Position numbers and translations under genes: made by a program. Below are positions 1 through 5,821 of a stretch of DNA of 5,821 bases, piece after piece. Positions within the stretch are counted from its first letter, which is position 1. Each line of letters starts with the position of its first letter. The notes below the pieces were generated by a model that was not told the origin of the DNA, searched no databases, and worked only from the letters and a program-made list of their open reading frames with translations. Origin of the DNA: Bifidobacteriaceae bacterium. GTDB taxonomy: Bacteria; Actinomycetota; Actinomycetes; Actinomycetales; WQXJ01. The stretch spans positions 1 through 5,821 of the forward strand of contig JAISTN010000172.1 in the NCBI GenBank assembly GCA_031272565.1, written 5' to 3'.

Positions 1-1
1 A

Positions 2-40
2 GATGTGAGTCAAGCAACCACTGAGCACGACGCGATGTGA
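2..40 (+). repeat. Direct repeat GATGTGA, 32 bp apart
   Basis: GATGTGA occurs at 2-8 and again at 34-40, where it is the left arm of the CRP-like palindrome. The spacing is about three helical turns. The copy at 2-8 has no matching TCACA arm at the right distance, so it would be a half-site only. It may be chance for a 7-mer. Confidence 0.3.
8..13 (-). promoter_or_regulatory. Possible -35 element of a leftward promoter
   Basis: TTGACT on the minus strand (13 to 8) matches the sigma-70-type -35 consensus in five of six positions. The -10 element would fall outside the window. If real, transcription would start about 22 bp beyond the left edge, placing the centre of the 35-52 palindrome roughly 65 bp upstream of it, in the range used by class I CRP-type activators. 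The geometry is suggestive, but with only half a promoter visible the call is tentative. Confidence 0.25.
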
Positions 41-52
41 CACTCGTCACAT
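35..52. promoter_or_regulatory. Perfect CRP/GlxR-type palindrome
   Basis: ATGTGACACTCGTCACAT has identical 6-bp arms around a 6-bp spacer and contains TGTGA-N6-TCACA, the consensus of CRP-family regulators, including actinobacterial GlxR/Crp. It lies outside any gene, about 170 bp past the gcvP stop, so it most likely serves a gene beyond the left edge. As RNA on the plus strand the arms extend to 7 bp (ATGTGAC/GTCACAT, loop ACTC) and are followed by T53-T55. A small intrinsic terminator of a rightward gene ending left of the window is therefore the main alternative. Confidence 0.55.
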
Positions 53-134
53 TTTCGGCCCCGTCAACGCCTCTCGTGCTGGTCTGGCGGATACCAAGGC
101 ACCCCCAACCCCGGGTCAAAGACAGCCCAAGGCC

Positions 135-155
135 GGCCCCTGACCAGCCAGGGCC
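135..155 (-). terminator. GC-rich hairpin, candidate terminator of the gcv transcript
   Basis: On the minus strand GGCCCTG (155 to 149) can pair with CAGGGGCC (142 to 135) around a 6-nt loop GCTGGT, giving seven base pairs with one bulged G. It lies about 70 nt past the gcvP stop. The following sequence (GGCCTTGGG) has no U run, so if it terminates it would be of the U-less type sometimes proposed for GC-rich actinobacteria. The assignment is weak. Confidence 0.3.
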
Positions 156-156
156 C

Positions 157-226
157 AAGAGGTGATTCGCCAGTCTTAGACGCCTACGTCTCCGCGCCCG
201 TCAGGGAGATATGAATCTCACCTCTT
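157..226 (-). terminator. Inverted repeat after gcvP, possible transcript end
   Basis: AAGAGGTGA (157-165) and TCACCTCTT (218-226) form a perfect 9-bp inverted repeat. It can be lengthened by TTC (166-168) pairing with GAA (213-215) past a 2-nt bulge. One arm starts in the TAA stop of gcvP. The 52-nt interior contains smaller hairpins: AGACG/CGTCT with a CCTA loop (178-191), and GAGAT/ATCTC with an ATGA loop (206-219), which competes for part of the 218-226 arm. No U tract follows on the gcvP transcript (the next bases are GGGCCC), so it is not a standard intrinsic terminator. A stabilising 3' structure or a Rho-dependent end are equally possible. Confidence 0.35.
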
Positions 227-233
227 AGGCGTC
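179..233. repeat. Second inverted repeat, interleaved with the first and covering the gcvP stop
   Basis: GACGCCTA (179-186) is the exact reverse complement of TAGGCGTC (226-233), so the last 8 nt of gcvP before and into the stop (GACGCCTA on the minus strand) are repeated in inverted form 39 nt downstream. The arms interleave with the 157-165/218-226 repeat, so both stems can form together only as a pseudoknot-like fold; otherwise they are alternatives. Confidence 0.6.
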
Positions 234-3092
234 AGGCCAGCGCGCCACCAGGTTACGGTCGCCGTAGGAAGCGTCAACCCGGCCCACGGCCGGCCAGTAC
301 TTGACGCCGCCGGGCTCCACGCCACCGGGGAAGGCCGCCAGTTCGCGGCCATAGGGCCGGTCCCAGGCGTCCGCAACGACCGCCTCCGCGGTGTGCGGCG
401 CGCCCCGCAGGGGCGATTCCGCCACGGCCCATTCCCCGGCCACCACCCGTTCCGCCTCCGCCGCGATGGCCGCCATGGCGTCGCAGAAGCGGTCCAGTTC
501 CTCCAAGGACTCCGACTCGGTCGGTTCCACCATCAGCGTGCCAGCCACCGGGAAGGACATGGTGGGCGCGTGGAACCCGTAGTCCATCAGCCTCTTGGCC
601 ACGTCGTCGACCGTCACGCCGGTGCGGTGCGTGAAGTCGCGCAGGTCCAACAGGCATTCGTGAGCCACCCAGCCGCCCGGGCCCCGGTACAGCACCGGAA
701 AAACATCGCGCAGCCGCCAGGCCACGTAGTTGGCCGCCAGGACGGCGCCCTCTGTGGCCGCCGCCAGGCCCTCCGCCCCCATCAGGCGGATATAGGCCCA
801 GGAGATGGGCAATACCAGCGCCGAACCGTGTGGCGCCGCCGAGACCGGCCCGCCAATCCCCGGCAGACCCCCAAACGGATGGCCGGGCAGGAACGGCGCC
901 AGGTGCGACCGGCAGGCCACCGGGCCCACCCCGGGGCCACCGCCGCCGTGCGGGATGGCAAAGGTCTTGTGCAGGTTCAGGTGCGACACGTCGCCGCCAA
1001 ACTCCCCCGCCTTGGCCCAACCCACCAGCGCGTTGAAGTTGGCGCCATCGATGTAGACCTGCGCCCCGGCCTCGTGCGCCGCCTGGCAGACCGCCTGCAC
1101 CTGCTCCTCGTAGACGCCGTGGGTGGACGGATAGGTGATCATCAGAGCACCGACCCGCCCGGCGTGCTGCTCCAGCTTGGCCTGCAGATCCTCCAGCGAG
1201 ACGTTGCCCGCCGGATCGACCGCCACCCCCGCCACCTCGAAACCGGCCGCCGCGGCCGAGGCCGCGTTGGTGCCATGCGCGCTGACCGGGATCAGGCAGA
1301 CCGTGCGGTCCACGTCACCGCGCGCCTGGTGGTAGCCGCGAATCGCCAGCAGACCCGCCAGTTCGCCCTGCGAACCAGCGTTGGGCTGCAAGGAGATCGC
1401 GTCATAGCCCGTCAGGGCCAGCAGGGCATGCTCCAACTGCCGGATCAGCTTCCGGGTGCCCTTGGCGTACTTGGGCGGCGCAAAGGGATGCAGGTCAGCG
1501 AACTCCGGCCAGGTGATGGCCGCCATCTCCGCCGCCGCGTTCAGCTTCATGGTGCAAGACCCGAGCGGGATCATGCCGCGGTCCATGGCGTAGTCCTTGC
1601 CGGCCAAGGACTTGAGGTAGCGCGTCATGGCCAGTTCGGTGCGGTAACGGTGGAACACCGGGTGGGTAAGAAACTGGCTGGTCCTCTCCAGCGCTTCCGG
1701 CAGGCCCAAGGACAGCTTAGGGAGGGGGCCGCGTGGCCCGGGCCCGGTCCCGACCGCGTGGCAGACCGCCTCCAGGTCTTCCGCCGATGTCGTCTGGTCG
1801 ACCGACACATAGATGGTGTCCCGGTTCTGCTGCCACACCAGCACGCCCAGTTTCTGGGCCCGCCGCCGCACCTCGCGGGCCCGGCCCGGCACTTCGATGG
1901 CCAGGGTGTCGAAATACTCCTCCGGCACCACCTTCACACCTTGGCTGCGCAGGGCCCCCGCCAGGGCGCCGGCCTTGGCGTGGACCCACGTGGCAATCTG
2001 GACCAGCCCCTCCGGCCCGTGCCAGACGGCGTACATGGCGGCCATGACCGCCAGCAAGACTTGGGCGGTGCAGATGTTCGATGTCGCCTTCTCCCGCCGG
2101 ATGTGCTGCTCCCGCGTCACCAAGGCCAGCCGCAGCGCCGGGTGGCCAGCGGCGTCGCGCGACAGGCCGACCAGCCGCCCGGGCAACTGCCGCACCAGGT
2201 CCGCCCGCACCGACATGTAGGCGGCGTGGGGGCCGCCAAAGCCCATCGGCACGCCAAAGCGCTGGGTCGAACCAACACACACGTCCGCACCCAACTCCCC
2301 CGGCGGCTTCACCAGGGTCAGCATCAGCGGGTCCGCGCCCACGGCCAGCAGGCCGCCGGCGGCGTGCACCGCCTGGGCCACCGTTTCCAAACGCAACAAC
2401 CGGCCGGAGGCCCCCTGGTACTGGACGTAGGCACCGGCCAGGCCGCCGCCGCCGGCCACACCGCCAGCCTCCCCAATACCACCGGGCAAGGCCGCCAGGT
2501 CGCCCTCGGCCGCTGGGTCAAAGTCCACCAACTCGATACCCAACGGCTCCGCCCGGGTCGCCAGGACCGCCCTGACCTGCGGGAAGACGTCGATGTCGAC
2601 CGCAAAGCGGGTCCGCTGGCCGCGGCCCACGCGGTGGGCCAGAATCATGGCCTCGGCCGCCGCCGTGGCCTCATCCAGCAGCGAGGCGTTGGCGATGGGC
2701 AGGCCGGTCAGGTCCGCCACCATGGTCTGGAAGGTGAACAGGGCCTCCAGGCGGCCCTGGGAAATCTCCGGCTGATACGGCGTGTAGGCCGTATACCACG
2801 CGGCATTCTCCAGGATCTCGCGCTGGATCACGCTGGGCGTGACCGTGCCGTAGTAGCCCAGGCCAATCATCGACTGAGCCGGCTGGTTGAACGAGGCCAG
2901 GTCGCGCAGTTCTTGCAGCACCTTGAACTCGCTCTGCGCCGGCCTCAGCGCCGGCAACTCCGAGCGCAACCCGGCCGGCAGCGCCGCCGCCATCACCGAG
3001 GCGCCCGGCTCCAGCCCCAACGCCGCCGCCACCTTGGCCTTCTGGGCCGCCCCCAGCCCCAGGTGGCGAACCGTGAAGTCCTCCCCCGCCAT
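225..3092 (-). CDS. gcvP: Glycine dehydrogenase (decarboxylating), P protein of the glycine cleavage system
   Basis: PLP-dependent enzyme that decarboxylates glycine and loads the aminomethyl group onto lipoyl-GcvH. At 955 residues it is a full-length single-chain form, with both PLP-fold halves in one protein rather than the split GcvPA/GcvPB type. N-terminal half: [12 protein letters not shown] (138-149), [18 protein letters not shown] (274-291) and [19 protein letters not shown] (326-344). C-terminal half: [15 protein letters not shown] (504-518), [15 protein letters not shown] (604-618), [12 protein letters not shown] (680-691) and the PLP-lysine motif [18 protein letters not shown] (704-721), with Lys709 as the Schiff-base lysine. 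The C-terminus [19 protein letters not shown] is typical. Two oddities: the usual N-terminal RHIGP is RHLGL (9-13), and a glycine-rich stretch (about 203-217) appears as an insertion before the [10 protein letters not shown] strand. ATG 3092 is the chosen start, since no other start codon with a better ribosome site is near. It is last in the tyrS-gcvTHP cluster. Confidence 0.98.
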   Translation of the reverse strand: MAGEDFTVRHLGLGAAQKAKVAAALGLEPGASVMAAALPAGLRSELPALRPAQSEFKVLQELRDLASFNQPAQSMIGLGYYGTVTPSVIQREILENAAWYTAYTPYQPEISQGRLEALFTFQTMVADLTGLPIANASLLDEATAAAEAMILAHRVGRGQRTRFAVDIDVFPQVRAVLATRAEPLGIELVDFDPAAEGDLAALPGGIGEAGGVAGGGGLAGAYVQYQGASGRLLRLETVAQAVHAAGGLLAVGADPLMLTLVKPPGELGADVCVGSTQRFGVPMGFGGPHAAYMSVRADLVRQLPGRLVGLSRDAAGHPALRLALVTREQHIRREKATSNICTAQVLLAVMAAMYAVWHGPEGLVQIATWVHAKAGALAGALRSQGVKVVPEEYFDTLAIEVPGRAREVRRRAQKLGVLVWQQNRDTIYVSVDQTTSAEDLEAVCHAVGTGPGPRGPLPKLSLGLPEALERTSQFLTHPVFHRYRTELAMTRYLKSLAGKDYAMDRGMIPLGSCTMKLNAAAEMAAITWPEFADLHPFAPPKYAKGTRKLIRQLEHALLALTGYDAISLQPNAGSQGELAGLLAIRGYHQARGDVDRTVCLIPVSAHGTNAASAAAAGFEVAGVAVDPAGNVSLEDLQAKLEQHAGRVGALMITYPSTHGVYEEQVQAVCQAAHEAGAQVYIDGANFNALVGWAKAGEFGGDVSHLNLHKTFAIPHGGGGPGVGPVACRSHLAPFLPGHPFGGLPGIGGPVSAAPHGSALVLPISWAYIRLMGAEGLAAATEGAVLAANYVAWRLRDVFPVLYRGPGGWVAHECLLDLRDFTHRTGVTVDDVAKRLMDYGFHAPTMSFPVAGTLMVEPTESESLEELDRFCDAMAAIAAEAERVVAGEWAVAESPLRGAPHTAEAVVADAWDRPYGRELAAFPGGVEPGGVKYWPAVGRVDASYGDRNLVARWPDA

Positions 3093-3098
3093 GGCCCG

Positions 3099-3120
3099 GG
3101 CCGCCTATTCGGCCGCGGCC
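3099..3120 (-). promoter_or_regulatory. gcvP translation initiation region with possible hairpin
   Basis: The only Shine-Dalgarno-like element before gcvP is AGGCGG (3106 to 3101), one mismatch from AGGAGG. It overlaps the gcvH TAG and sits 8 nt before ATG 3092. In the transcript GGCCGC (3120 to 3115) can pair with GCGGCC (3104 to 3099) across a 10-nt loop, which would cover most of this element. The upstream arm lies in gcvH coding sequence, so ribosomes finishing gcvH would open it. Translational coupling of gcvP to gcvH is therefore likely, but this is inference. Two perfect GC palindromes lie here as well (3110-3121 and 3093-3102). Confidence 0.4.
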
Positions 3121-3491
3121 GTCAAGCCGGCGTAGGCCTCAGGATCCAGCAGTTCACCGGCGGCGCTGACCGGCGACACCTCGAACAGCCAGCCTTCGCC
3201 AAACGGGTCCTCGTTGACCAGTTCCGGGGCGTCCACCACGGCCTGGTTGACGGCCGAGACGGTCCCGCTGATGGGCGAAAAGAGGGCCGAAACCGACTTG
3301 GTCGACTCGATCTCGCCGCATTGTTCGCCACCGGTCACCGGATCGCCCACCTGGGGCAGTTCCAAGAACACCACATCGCCCAGGGCGGCGGCGGCGAACT
3401 CGGTCACGCCGACACGCGCCGTGGGGCCCTGCGGTGCCGAGACCCACTCGTGGTCAGCGGTGTAGGACAGATCGGCCGGGATGGTGGTCAT
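3105..3491 (-). CDS. gcvH: Glycine cleavage system H protein (lipoyl carrier)
   Basis: Small cytoplasmic carrier whose lipoyl-lysine arm moves the aminomethyl group from GcvP to GcvT and is then reoxidised by dihydrolipoamide dehydrogenase. It has 128 residues, the usual size. The N-terminus reads DLSYTADHEWVS (7-18), the HEW-type start of H proteins. The lipoylation site is Lys65 in EIESTKSVSALFSPISG (60-76), within the conserved beta-hairpin. After it come the family's GTVSAVNQAVVDAPELVNEDPFGEGWLF segments (76-103). The start at ATG 3491 is fixed by the AAGGAG and the ATGA overlap with gcvT. The gene ends with TAG, 12 bp before gcvP. The alanine-rich tail TAAAE is encoded by a GC palindrome. 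No lipoate ligase or lipoyl synthase gene is visible nearby. Confidence 0.98.
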   Translation of the reverse strand: MTTIPADLSYTADHEWVSAPQGPTARVGVTEFAAAALGDVVFLELPQVGDPVTGGEQCGEIESTKSVSALFSPISGTVSAVNQAVVDAPELVNEDPFGEGWLFEVSPVSAAGELLDPEAYAGLTAAAE

Positions 3492-4591
3492 TTTTTCTCC
3501 TTGATATAGAACGGCGTCTTGACAACGGTGTAAGGCGTCAGGCTGCCACGCACGTCGACGGCGACGGCGCTGCCCAGAGGTTTCTCGGCGCCCTCGATCG
3601 AGGCGAGGGCGATGGGATAGCCCAGCGTGGGCGACAAGGCGCCGGACGTGACGTGCCCGGCTACCTGGCCGTCCACCAGCACCGGGTAGCCGGCCCGGGC
3701 GGCCCGGCGGCCCTCGCCGCGCAGGCCCACCAGGTGCTTACGCACCGGCCGCGTCTGGAGGGCCGGGCCCCCCACGTAGGTGGCGGCCTTGTCCCGCACA
3801 AAGGCCCCCTGGCCGCCCTCGATGGGCGTGGTGTCAAGGTCCAACTCGTGGCCGTACAGGGGCATACCGGCCTCCAAGCGCAGCGTGTCGCGGCAGGCCA
3901 AGCCGCACGGCACCAAGCCGAATTCGGCGCCGGCCCCAGCCAACAGCCCCCACATTTCCTGCGCCTCCTCCTTGGGGCAGGAGATCTCGAAGCCGTTTTC
4001 ACCCGTGTAGCCCGTCCGGGCCACGATGATCGGCACCGCCTCCAGCGTGTACTCCATAGCCCGGTAGTAGCCCAGTTGGGTGGCCTGCGGCAGGCCGGCC
4101 GCACTGACCACATCAAGCGAGGCCGGCCCCTGGACGGCGATCAAGGCCCGGTCCAAGGTGATGTCCTCCAAAGTGGTGTCGAACCCGGCCAGCCGCTCCT
4201 TCAGGGCCGCCCCCACCACCAACCGGTTGGCGGCGTTGGAGATCACAAAGTAGTGCTGCTCACCTAGCCGGTAGACGATCAGATCGTCGATCACACCGCC
4301 ATCGGGCGCCAAGATCATGGAGTAGGAAGCCCGGCCCAGCGGCATCGACGAATGGTCCCCCATCAAGGCGTAATCAAGCCCCGGCCCGGCGCCCCAGCCC
4401 ACCAGATCGAACTGGGCCATGTGGCTCAGATCGAACAGGCCGGCGGCCGTGCGCACAGCCTTGTGCTCCGCCAGTTCGGAGCCGAAGCGCAGCGGCAACT
4501 CCCAGCCGCCAAAATCAGTGAAGACAGCCCCGGCCGCCCGGTGCACGGCGTCGAGGGGACTATGGAGCAGGGATTCCGCCATGCCAGTCAC
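3488..4591 (-). CDS. gcvT: Glycine cleavage system T protein (aminomethyltransferase)
   Basis: Takes the aminomethyl group from lipoyl-GcvH, releases ammonia and forms 5,10-methylene-tetrahydrofolate; cytoplasmic. It is 367 residues long, normal for the family. The N-terminal folate-binding domain carries FGGWELPLRFGSELAEH (27-43) and GLFDLSHM (51-58). The acidic motif DGGVIDDLIVYRL (97-109) contains the Asp pair (102-103) where the family's catalytic Asp lies. Further family motifs are ARTGYTGENGFEI (191-203) and CRDTLRLEAGMPLYGHEL (233-250). The C-terminal barrel shows GHVTSGALSPTLGYPIALA (312-330) and ends KTPFYIKEKK. Translation probably starts at GTG 4591, because the AAAGG purine run is correctly spaced for it. 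The final codons (KEKK) also provide the gcvH ribosome binding site, and the TGA stop overlaps the gcvH ATG. I see no missing key residue. Confidence 0.98.
   Translation of the reverse strand: MTGMAESLLHSPLDAVHRAAGAVFTDFGGWELPLRFGSELAEHKAVRTAAGLFDLSHMAQFDLVGWGAGPGLDYALMGDHSSMPLGRASYSMILAPDGGVIDDLIVYRLGEQHYFVISNAANRLVVGAALKERLAGFDTTLEDITLDRALIAVQGPASLDVVSAAGLPQATQLGYYRAMEYTLEAVPIIVARTGYTGENGFEISCPKEEAQEMWGLLAGAGAEFGLVPCGLACRDTLRLEAGMPLYGHELDLDTTPIEGGQGAFVRDKAATYVGGPALQTRPVRKHLVGLRGEGRRAARAGYPVLVDGQVAGHVTSGALSPTLGYPIALASIEGAEKPLGSAVAVDVRGSLTPYTVVKTPFYIKEKK
3497..3502 (-). promoter_or_regulatory. Shine-Dalgarno of gcvH, inside the end of gcvT
   Basis: AAGGAG on the minus strand (3502 to 3497) is followed by five A residues and then ATG at 3491. 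It is the strongest ribosome binding site in the window and is encoded within the last Lys-Glu-Lys-Lys codons of gcvT. Together with the ATGA stop/start overlap it suggests that gcvH can be initiated both by coupling and independently. That fits a carrier protein needed in excess over the enzymes, although this last point is inference. Confidence 0.85.
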
Positions 4592-4595
4592 GCTA

Positions 4596-4600
4596 CCTTT
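4596..4600 (-). promoter_or_regulatory. Ribosome binding site that selects the GTG start of gcvT
   Basis: On the minus strand AAAGG (4600 to 4596) is followed by TAGC and then GTG at 4591. An in-frame ATG lies three codons further in (4582), but it is 13 nt from this purine run, which is too far for a typical Shine-Dalgarno. GTG is therefore the better start. The whole tyrS-gcvT gap (4592-4636) holds no plausible -35/-10 pair and no terminator hairpin. It is too short for a glycine riboswitch aptamer, which needs on the order of 100 nt. Confidence 0.6.
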
Positions 4601-4636
4601 CTTCTGCCAAGGATGATCGGCTGTTAATTTGGGGAC

Positions 4637-5821
4637 TCAGGTGGTCCGCTTGGCCACCGCCAAGGTCTTGCGCCCGCGGCGCAGGATGGCGTACCGGCCG
4701 TGCAACCACTGGCCTGCCTCTACCACCGCCGCTTGATCGGACACCTTCTGATTGTTGACGTAGACGCCGCCCGAGGCCAACGTCCGCCGGGCGGCGCCCT
4801 TTGACTTTTCCAGGTTAGTTTCCGCCAGCAGATCCACCACCAGCGGGTCTTGCCCCGACGCCACACTGGCCGCCGGCAGGCCCTCGATGGCCGCCTCCAG
4901 TGTGGGCTGGTCCAAGGCTGCCAAGTCGCCCTGGCCAAACAGCGCCTCCGCCGCGTCGACCGCGCCTTGGGCCGCCGCCTGGCCGTGCACCAAGGCGGTC
5001 ACATCCCAGGCCAGCGCCTTCTGGGCGGCGCGTTCATGCGGACGCTGCTCGGTGGCCTCCTTCAGCTCAGCGATCTCAGCCAGCGGCCGGAAAGTAAAGA
5101 CCTTCAGGTAGCCCACCACGTCGCGGTCGTCCTGGTTGAGCCAGAACTGATGGAAGGCATAGGGCGTGGTCATGGCCGGGTCCAGCCAGACCGTGCCGGA
5201 TTCCGTCTTACCAAACTTGGTGCCGTCCGCCTTGGTGATCAGCGGCGTGGTGAAGGCGTGCGCCGTGGCCGCCTCCGCCTTGTGGATCAACTCCACCCCG
5301 GCCAGCAGGTTGCCCCACTGGTCGTTGCCGCCGGTCTGCAACTCGCAGCCGTAGCGGCGGTACAACTCCCGGAAGTCCATCCCTTGCAGCACCTGGTAGC
5401 TGAACTCGGTGAAGCTGATGCCCTGGTCTGAAGCCAACCGCCGCGCCACTGTTTCCTTGGCCAGCATGGTGGAAAGCCGGAAATGCTTGCCCACACCCCG
5501 CAACAGATCGATGGCGCTGAGCGGCGCCGTCCAATCCAGGTTGTTGACCATGCGGGCGGCGTAGGCACCATCGAAGTCCAACAGCGGCGCGATCTGGCCC
5601 CGGATCCGCTCCACCCAGCCGGCCACGATCTCAGGATCGTTCAGCGTCCGTTCCCCGGTCATCTTGGGGTCCCCAATAAGCCCGGTGGCCCCGCCCACCA
5701 GCGCCAACGGGTGGTTGCCCGCCAGTTGCAGGCGGCGCAGCGTCAGGATTTGGACCAGGTTGCCAATGTGCAGCGACGGTGCCGAGGGGTCGAACCCGCA
5801 GTAGTAGGTGACCGGCCCGGC
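4637..5821 (-). CDS. tyrS: Tyrosyl-tRNA synthetase, class I (N-terminus outside window)
   Basis: Cytoplasmic enzyme that activates tyrosine with ATP and charges tRNA-Tyr. The frame stays open to the window edge and shows 394 residues before a TGA stop. The first visible residues, AGPVTYYCGFDPSAPS, align with the start of the Rossmann catalytic domain, so by comparison with characterised TyrRS about 30 N-terminal residues and the start codon are missing. The class I signature is HIGN (visible residues 18-21), with Asn in place of the second His, a known natural variant. The second signature is KFGKT (202-206), equivalent to KMSKS. Tyrosine-site residues are visible in SYQVLQGMDF (Tyr142, Gln146, Asp149) and in GGNDQWGN (Gln168). 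The last 60 or so residues look like the S4 RNA-binding domain (for example GGVYVNNQKVSD). A TTG codon at 5707 opens a shorter frame but is internal, because HIGN lies upstream of it. Its stop is 45 bp from gcvT on the same strand, with no clear terminator between them. Confidence 0.97.
   Translation of the reverse strand, partial: AGPVTYYCGFDPSAPSLHIGNLVQILTLRRLQLAGNHPLALVGGATGLIGDPKMTGERTLNDPEIVAGWVERIRGQIAPLLDFDGAYAARMVNNLDWTAPLSAIDLLRGVGKHFRLSTMLAKETVARRLASDQGISFTEFSYQVLQGMDFRELYRRYGCELQTGGNDQWGNLLAGVELIHKAEAATAHAFTTPLITKADGTKFGKTESGTVWLDPAMTTPYAFHQFWLNQDDRDVVGYLKVFTFRPLAEIAELKEATEQRPHERAAQKALAWDVTALVHGQAAAQGAVDAAEALFGQGDLAALDQPTLEAAIEGLPAASVASGQDPLVVDLLAETNLEKSKGAARRTLASGGVYVNNQKVSDQAAVVEAGQWLHGRYAILRRGRKTLAVAKRTT

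Noticed and set aside
83..119. Minus-strand promoter with TTGACC (119 to 114) and TGGTAT 17 bp on
   Set aside because: The -10 matches only three of six consensus bases and the spacer is a G-run; too weak to call.
157..226. tRNA-like gene (70 nt with a 7-9 bp closing stem)
   Set aside because: The 3' hairpin has a 4-nt loop rather than a 7-nt T loop with GTTCRA, and no D arm or proper anticodon arm can be drawn.
211..228. Plus-strand mini-frame MNLTS with a purine-rich AGGGAG before it
   Set aside because: Only five codons, Shine-Dalgarno spacing of 2 nt is too short, and it overlaps the gcvP stop inside an inverted repeat.
393..3509. Open frame of 1038 codons on the plus strand, antisense to gcvP and gcvH
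   Set aside because: It lies codon-on-codon opposite gcvP and gcvH, which share the same frame. Stops there arise only from TTA, CTA or TCA codons in the real genes, which are rare in GC-rich DNA. The product is Arg/Gln/Gly/His-rich with no recognisable domain and no good ribosome site.
3434..4267. Plus-strand open frame of 277 codons opposite gcvT
   Set aside because: Same in-register antisense effect, ending at a CTA leucine codon of gcvT; composition is biased and no family is recognisable.
4592..4636. Promoter or terminator between tyrS and gcvT
   Set aside because: A short AT-rich patch (AAATTAA on the minus strand) is the only candidate -10-like sequence. It has no partner -35, and no stable hairpin with a U run is present.
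4637..5707. Complete tyrS starting at TTG 5707
   Set aside because: The HIGN motif and the YYCGFDP strand lie upstream in the same frame, so the TTG is an internal leucine codon and the gene runs off the window.

Overview
The window is GC-rich DNA, read mainly on the minus strand, and carries one compact gene cluster. In transcription order it is tyrS (5' end outside the window), gcvT, gcvH and gcvP, followed by about 220 bp of non-coding sequence. The high GC content, the strong preference for G/C in third codon positions, the GTG start of gcvT, the single-chain GcvP and the general look of the GcvT, GcvP and TyrRS proteins suggest an actinobacterium (Actinomycetota). I cannot place it more precisely.

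Layout from right to left: tyrS (5821 to 4637) encodes all but roughly the first 30 residues of tyrosyl-tRNA synthetase. Only 45 bp then separate it from gcvT (4591 to 3488). The gcvT stop overlaps the gcvH start in an ATGA, and gcvH (3491 to 3105) is 12 bp from gcvP (3092 to 225). This spacing implies one transcript for gcvT-gcvH-gcvP, and probably read-through from tyrS. Positions 1-224 contain no convincing gene. They hold a set of inverted repeats just past the gcvP stop (transcript-end candidates) and, near the left edge, a perfect CRP/GlxR-type palindrome.

The three gcv genes encode the T, H and P proteins of the glycine cleavage system. GcvP decarboxylates glycine and passes the aminomethyl group to the lipoyl arm of GcvH. 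GcvT releases ammonia and makes 5,10-methylene-tetrahydrofolate. The fourth component, dihydrolipoamide dehydrogenase (L protein), and the lipoate attachment enzymes are not in the window and must be encoded elsewhere. The catalytic or cofactor-bearing residues I can recognise are intact in all three proteins.

I see no mobile element, CRISPR array, RNA gene or novel defence-like system. The coding part is ordinary core metabolism and translation. The points worth a second look are the tyrS-gcvTHP linkage with no room for a glycine riboswitch directly before gcvT, the interleaved inverted repeats over the gcvP stop, the CRP-like operator near the left edge, and a glycine-rich insertion in GcvP.
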